A DNA stretch of 64,000 bases, from positions 44,172,133-44,236,132 of the forward strand of contig JAVMKO010000005.1 in the NCBI GenBank assembly GCA_032164245.1. The letters run 5' to 3'. Under the pieces are notes generated by a model, which made no database searches, was not told the DNA's origin, and worked only from the letters and a program-made list of their open reading frames with translations. Positions 62,669 through 64,000 of the stretch are shown in pieces (the first letter of the stretch is position 1; every line of letters begins with the position of its first letter). Origin of the DNA: Sternotherus odoratus. Taxonomy: Eukaryota; Chordata; Testudines; Kinosternidae. A program made the translations under genes and the position numbers.

Positions 62669-62875
62669 TGTGACAGATCGCCTTCTCACCCCTCTCAGGA
62701 ACAGGCAGGAAACCCTTCTTTGCTCCAAACAGTGCTCTTTTATTCACAGTGCAGGCCCCACCACCAATATATACAGCTTTGTACAGTCTTTCAGCATACA
62801 ACTCTTCAGTTCACAGCTCTATAGCTTACAGCTCTACAGACTCTATATAGTCCAGCTTACAGTTTACAACTCTAA
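62669..62875 (-). mobile_element. LTR of gag-only Gypsy family, third copy, truncated
   Basis: TGTGACAGATCGCC and following blocks match the LTRs at 20346 and 22554. It is interrupted at 62872 by Harbinger E. Confidence 0.85.
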
Positions 62876-64000
62876 GGGTATGTCTTCACTACAGCATTAG
62901 TTCGATTTCCTTTATGTCGATCTTGTGAACGCGACGGCATACAGTCGATGTTGTCTGTCTTCACTACGCACAGCTAAGCACAGCAAGTCGACAGTGTCTG
63001 TCTGCAAAACTTTTGCAGGCGTCGACATGACATGCGTTGCACTCTGGGTACCTATCCCACAGTTCCCTGATCCCCCAGCAGGCACCATTTCGAGTGCAGC
63101 ATTGTGGGTAGGCATTTCCAAATTTCGCGCCCTTTTTCCGCGCCGCCCACCCCCATTACAAGCGGTGCCCTGTGGGTAGGCATCCCATAATTCGCGCCCT
63201 TTCCCCGCCGAACTAACGCCATAGCATTGCAAGCATGGAGCCCGCTGACACCACGGCTGCAGTAATGGCTGTTGTGAGGACCTCGATCACGGTTGCTGAG
63301 TTCCTGCTGCACCGTCTGCAGAGGAGGAATGCGATCCGGGGAGAACCGCGCTTTCTGGAACCCGATGACAGTGAGGAGGAGATGGACGAGGACAGCGGGG
63401 ACGACAGGGACACGGACGTGCACAGCGGGGACGACAGGGACACTGACGTGCACAGCGGGGACGACAGGGACACTGCCGTTTTTGCAAGTAGGGCGACTGA
63501 CAATCTGTCAAAAATGGTGGCAATGGGGCAGGCTCATGCCATCGAACGCCGATTCTGGGCCAGGGAAACAAGCACAGACTGGTGGGACCGCATAGTGCTG
63601 CGGGTCTGGGATGACTCCCAGTGGCTCAGAAACTTCCGCATGCGAAAGGGCACCTTCATGGAACTTTGTGACTTGCTGTCCCCGGCCCTCCAGCGCAGGA
63701 ATACCAAAATGAGAGCGGCCCTTACAGTGGAGAAGCGAGTGGCGATAGCCCTCTGGAAGCTTGCAACGCCAGACAGCTACCGGTCAGTCGCGAATCAGTT
63801 TGGGGTGGGTAGGTCTACAGTGGGCTTTGCTGTGATGCAAGTAAGCAGGGCAATCGTCGAGCGGCTGCTACACCGGGTTATAAACCTCGGAAACCTGCAA
63901 GCCACAATAGATGGCTTTGCCGCCATGGGATTCCCTAACTGTGGTGGGGCTATAGATGGGACTCATATCCCTATCCTGGCACCGGACCACGAGGCCGCCG
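62876..64000 (+). mobile_element. Harbinger element E, left part, runs off window
   Basis: GGGTATGTCTTCACTAC after TAA (62873-62875). Same subfamily as A and B, with GTCGA motifs near its end. Only the left end and part of the transposase are in the window. Confidence 0.92.
63235..64000 (+). CDS. Harbinger transposase, element E, partial, open
   Basis: ATG at 63235 (MEPADTTAAVMAVVRTS), open for 255 codons to the window edge. The acidic N-terminal part is expanded: HSGDDRDTDV-type units of 10 residues (30 bp) occur two to three times at 63391-63478, against one in element B. Helix-turn-helix SYRSVANQFGVGRSTVGF and first catalytic Asp GGAIDGTHIP are intact. The window ends before the codon that is TGA in A and B, so it is not known whether E is functional. 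Confidence 0.85.
   Translation, partial: MEPADTTAAVMAVVRTSITVAEFLLHRLQRRNAIRGEPRFLEPDDSEEEMDEDSGDDRDTDVHSGDDRDTDVHSGDDRDTAVFASRATDNLSKMVAMGQAHAIERRFWARETSTDWWDRIVLRVWDDSQWLRNFRMRKGTFMELCDLLSPALQRRNTKMRAALTVEKRVAIALWKLATPDSYRSVANQFGVGRSTVGFAVMQVSRAIVERLLHRVINLGNLQATIDGFAAMGFPNCGGAIDGTHIPILAPDHEAA

Overview
This window looks like intergenic DNA from a sauropsid genome, most likely a cryptodiran turtle. The supporting signs are CR1 LINEs, a tRNA-derived SINE ending in a CR1-like tail, a Penelope-type repeat, Harbinger, hAT and pogo-like DNA transposons, and Gypsy elements with SCAN-like Gag. The taxon is inferred from repeat content. No host protein-coding gene, functional tRNA, rRNA or CRISPR array could be supported; nearly all recognisable sequence is transposable elements, many nested inside one another.

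Layout. 1-8.4 kb: a CR1-like 3' end, GC-rich and CA-rich repeats, a minisatellite, and two minus-strand pieces of Tx1-like (L1-superfamily) LINEs. 8.4-12.0 kb: a SINE and a minus-strand CR1 endonuclease/RT pseudogene broken by LTR insertions. 12.5-12.7 kb: a pogo/Tigger-like MITE. 13.4-34.4 kb: one decayed hAT transposase gene (ZMYM/DUF4371 type) split over about 21 kb by a Penelope-like inverted repeat, solo LTRs, a Gypsy element that keeps only gag-protease, and a Harbinger copy (C) that itself holds a second full-length Harbinger (A). 36.1-47.8 kb: a Gypsy element with both LTRs whose integrase lies upstream of RT/RNase H (Gmr1-type order), carrying a third Harbinger (B). 47.8-59.5 kb: CR1 pieces and many solo LTRs. 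59.5-64 kb: a fourth Harbinger (D, truncated), LTR fragments, and a fifth (E) running off the window.

The Harbinger copies are the most interesting system. Each complete copy carries a HARBI1-like DDE transposase on one strand and, convergent with it, a two-exon gene for a Myb/SANT-like plus coiled-coil protein. Inside the intron of that gene, on the opposite strand, lies a small third reading frame of 96 codons (26435-26725 and 40295-40585). A diverged copy of it survives in the older subfamily at 28710-28880, with mostly synonymous or conservative changes, which suggests a real third protein. Subterminal GTCGA motifs and back-to-back polyadenylation signals complete the architecture.

Target-site duplications are readable for most insertions, so relative ages can be worked out: the hAT gene is oldest, then the Penelope-like element, Harbinger C and several LTRs, then Harbinger A.
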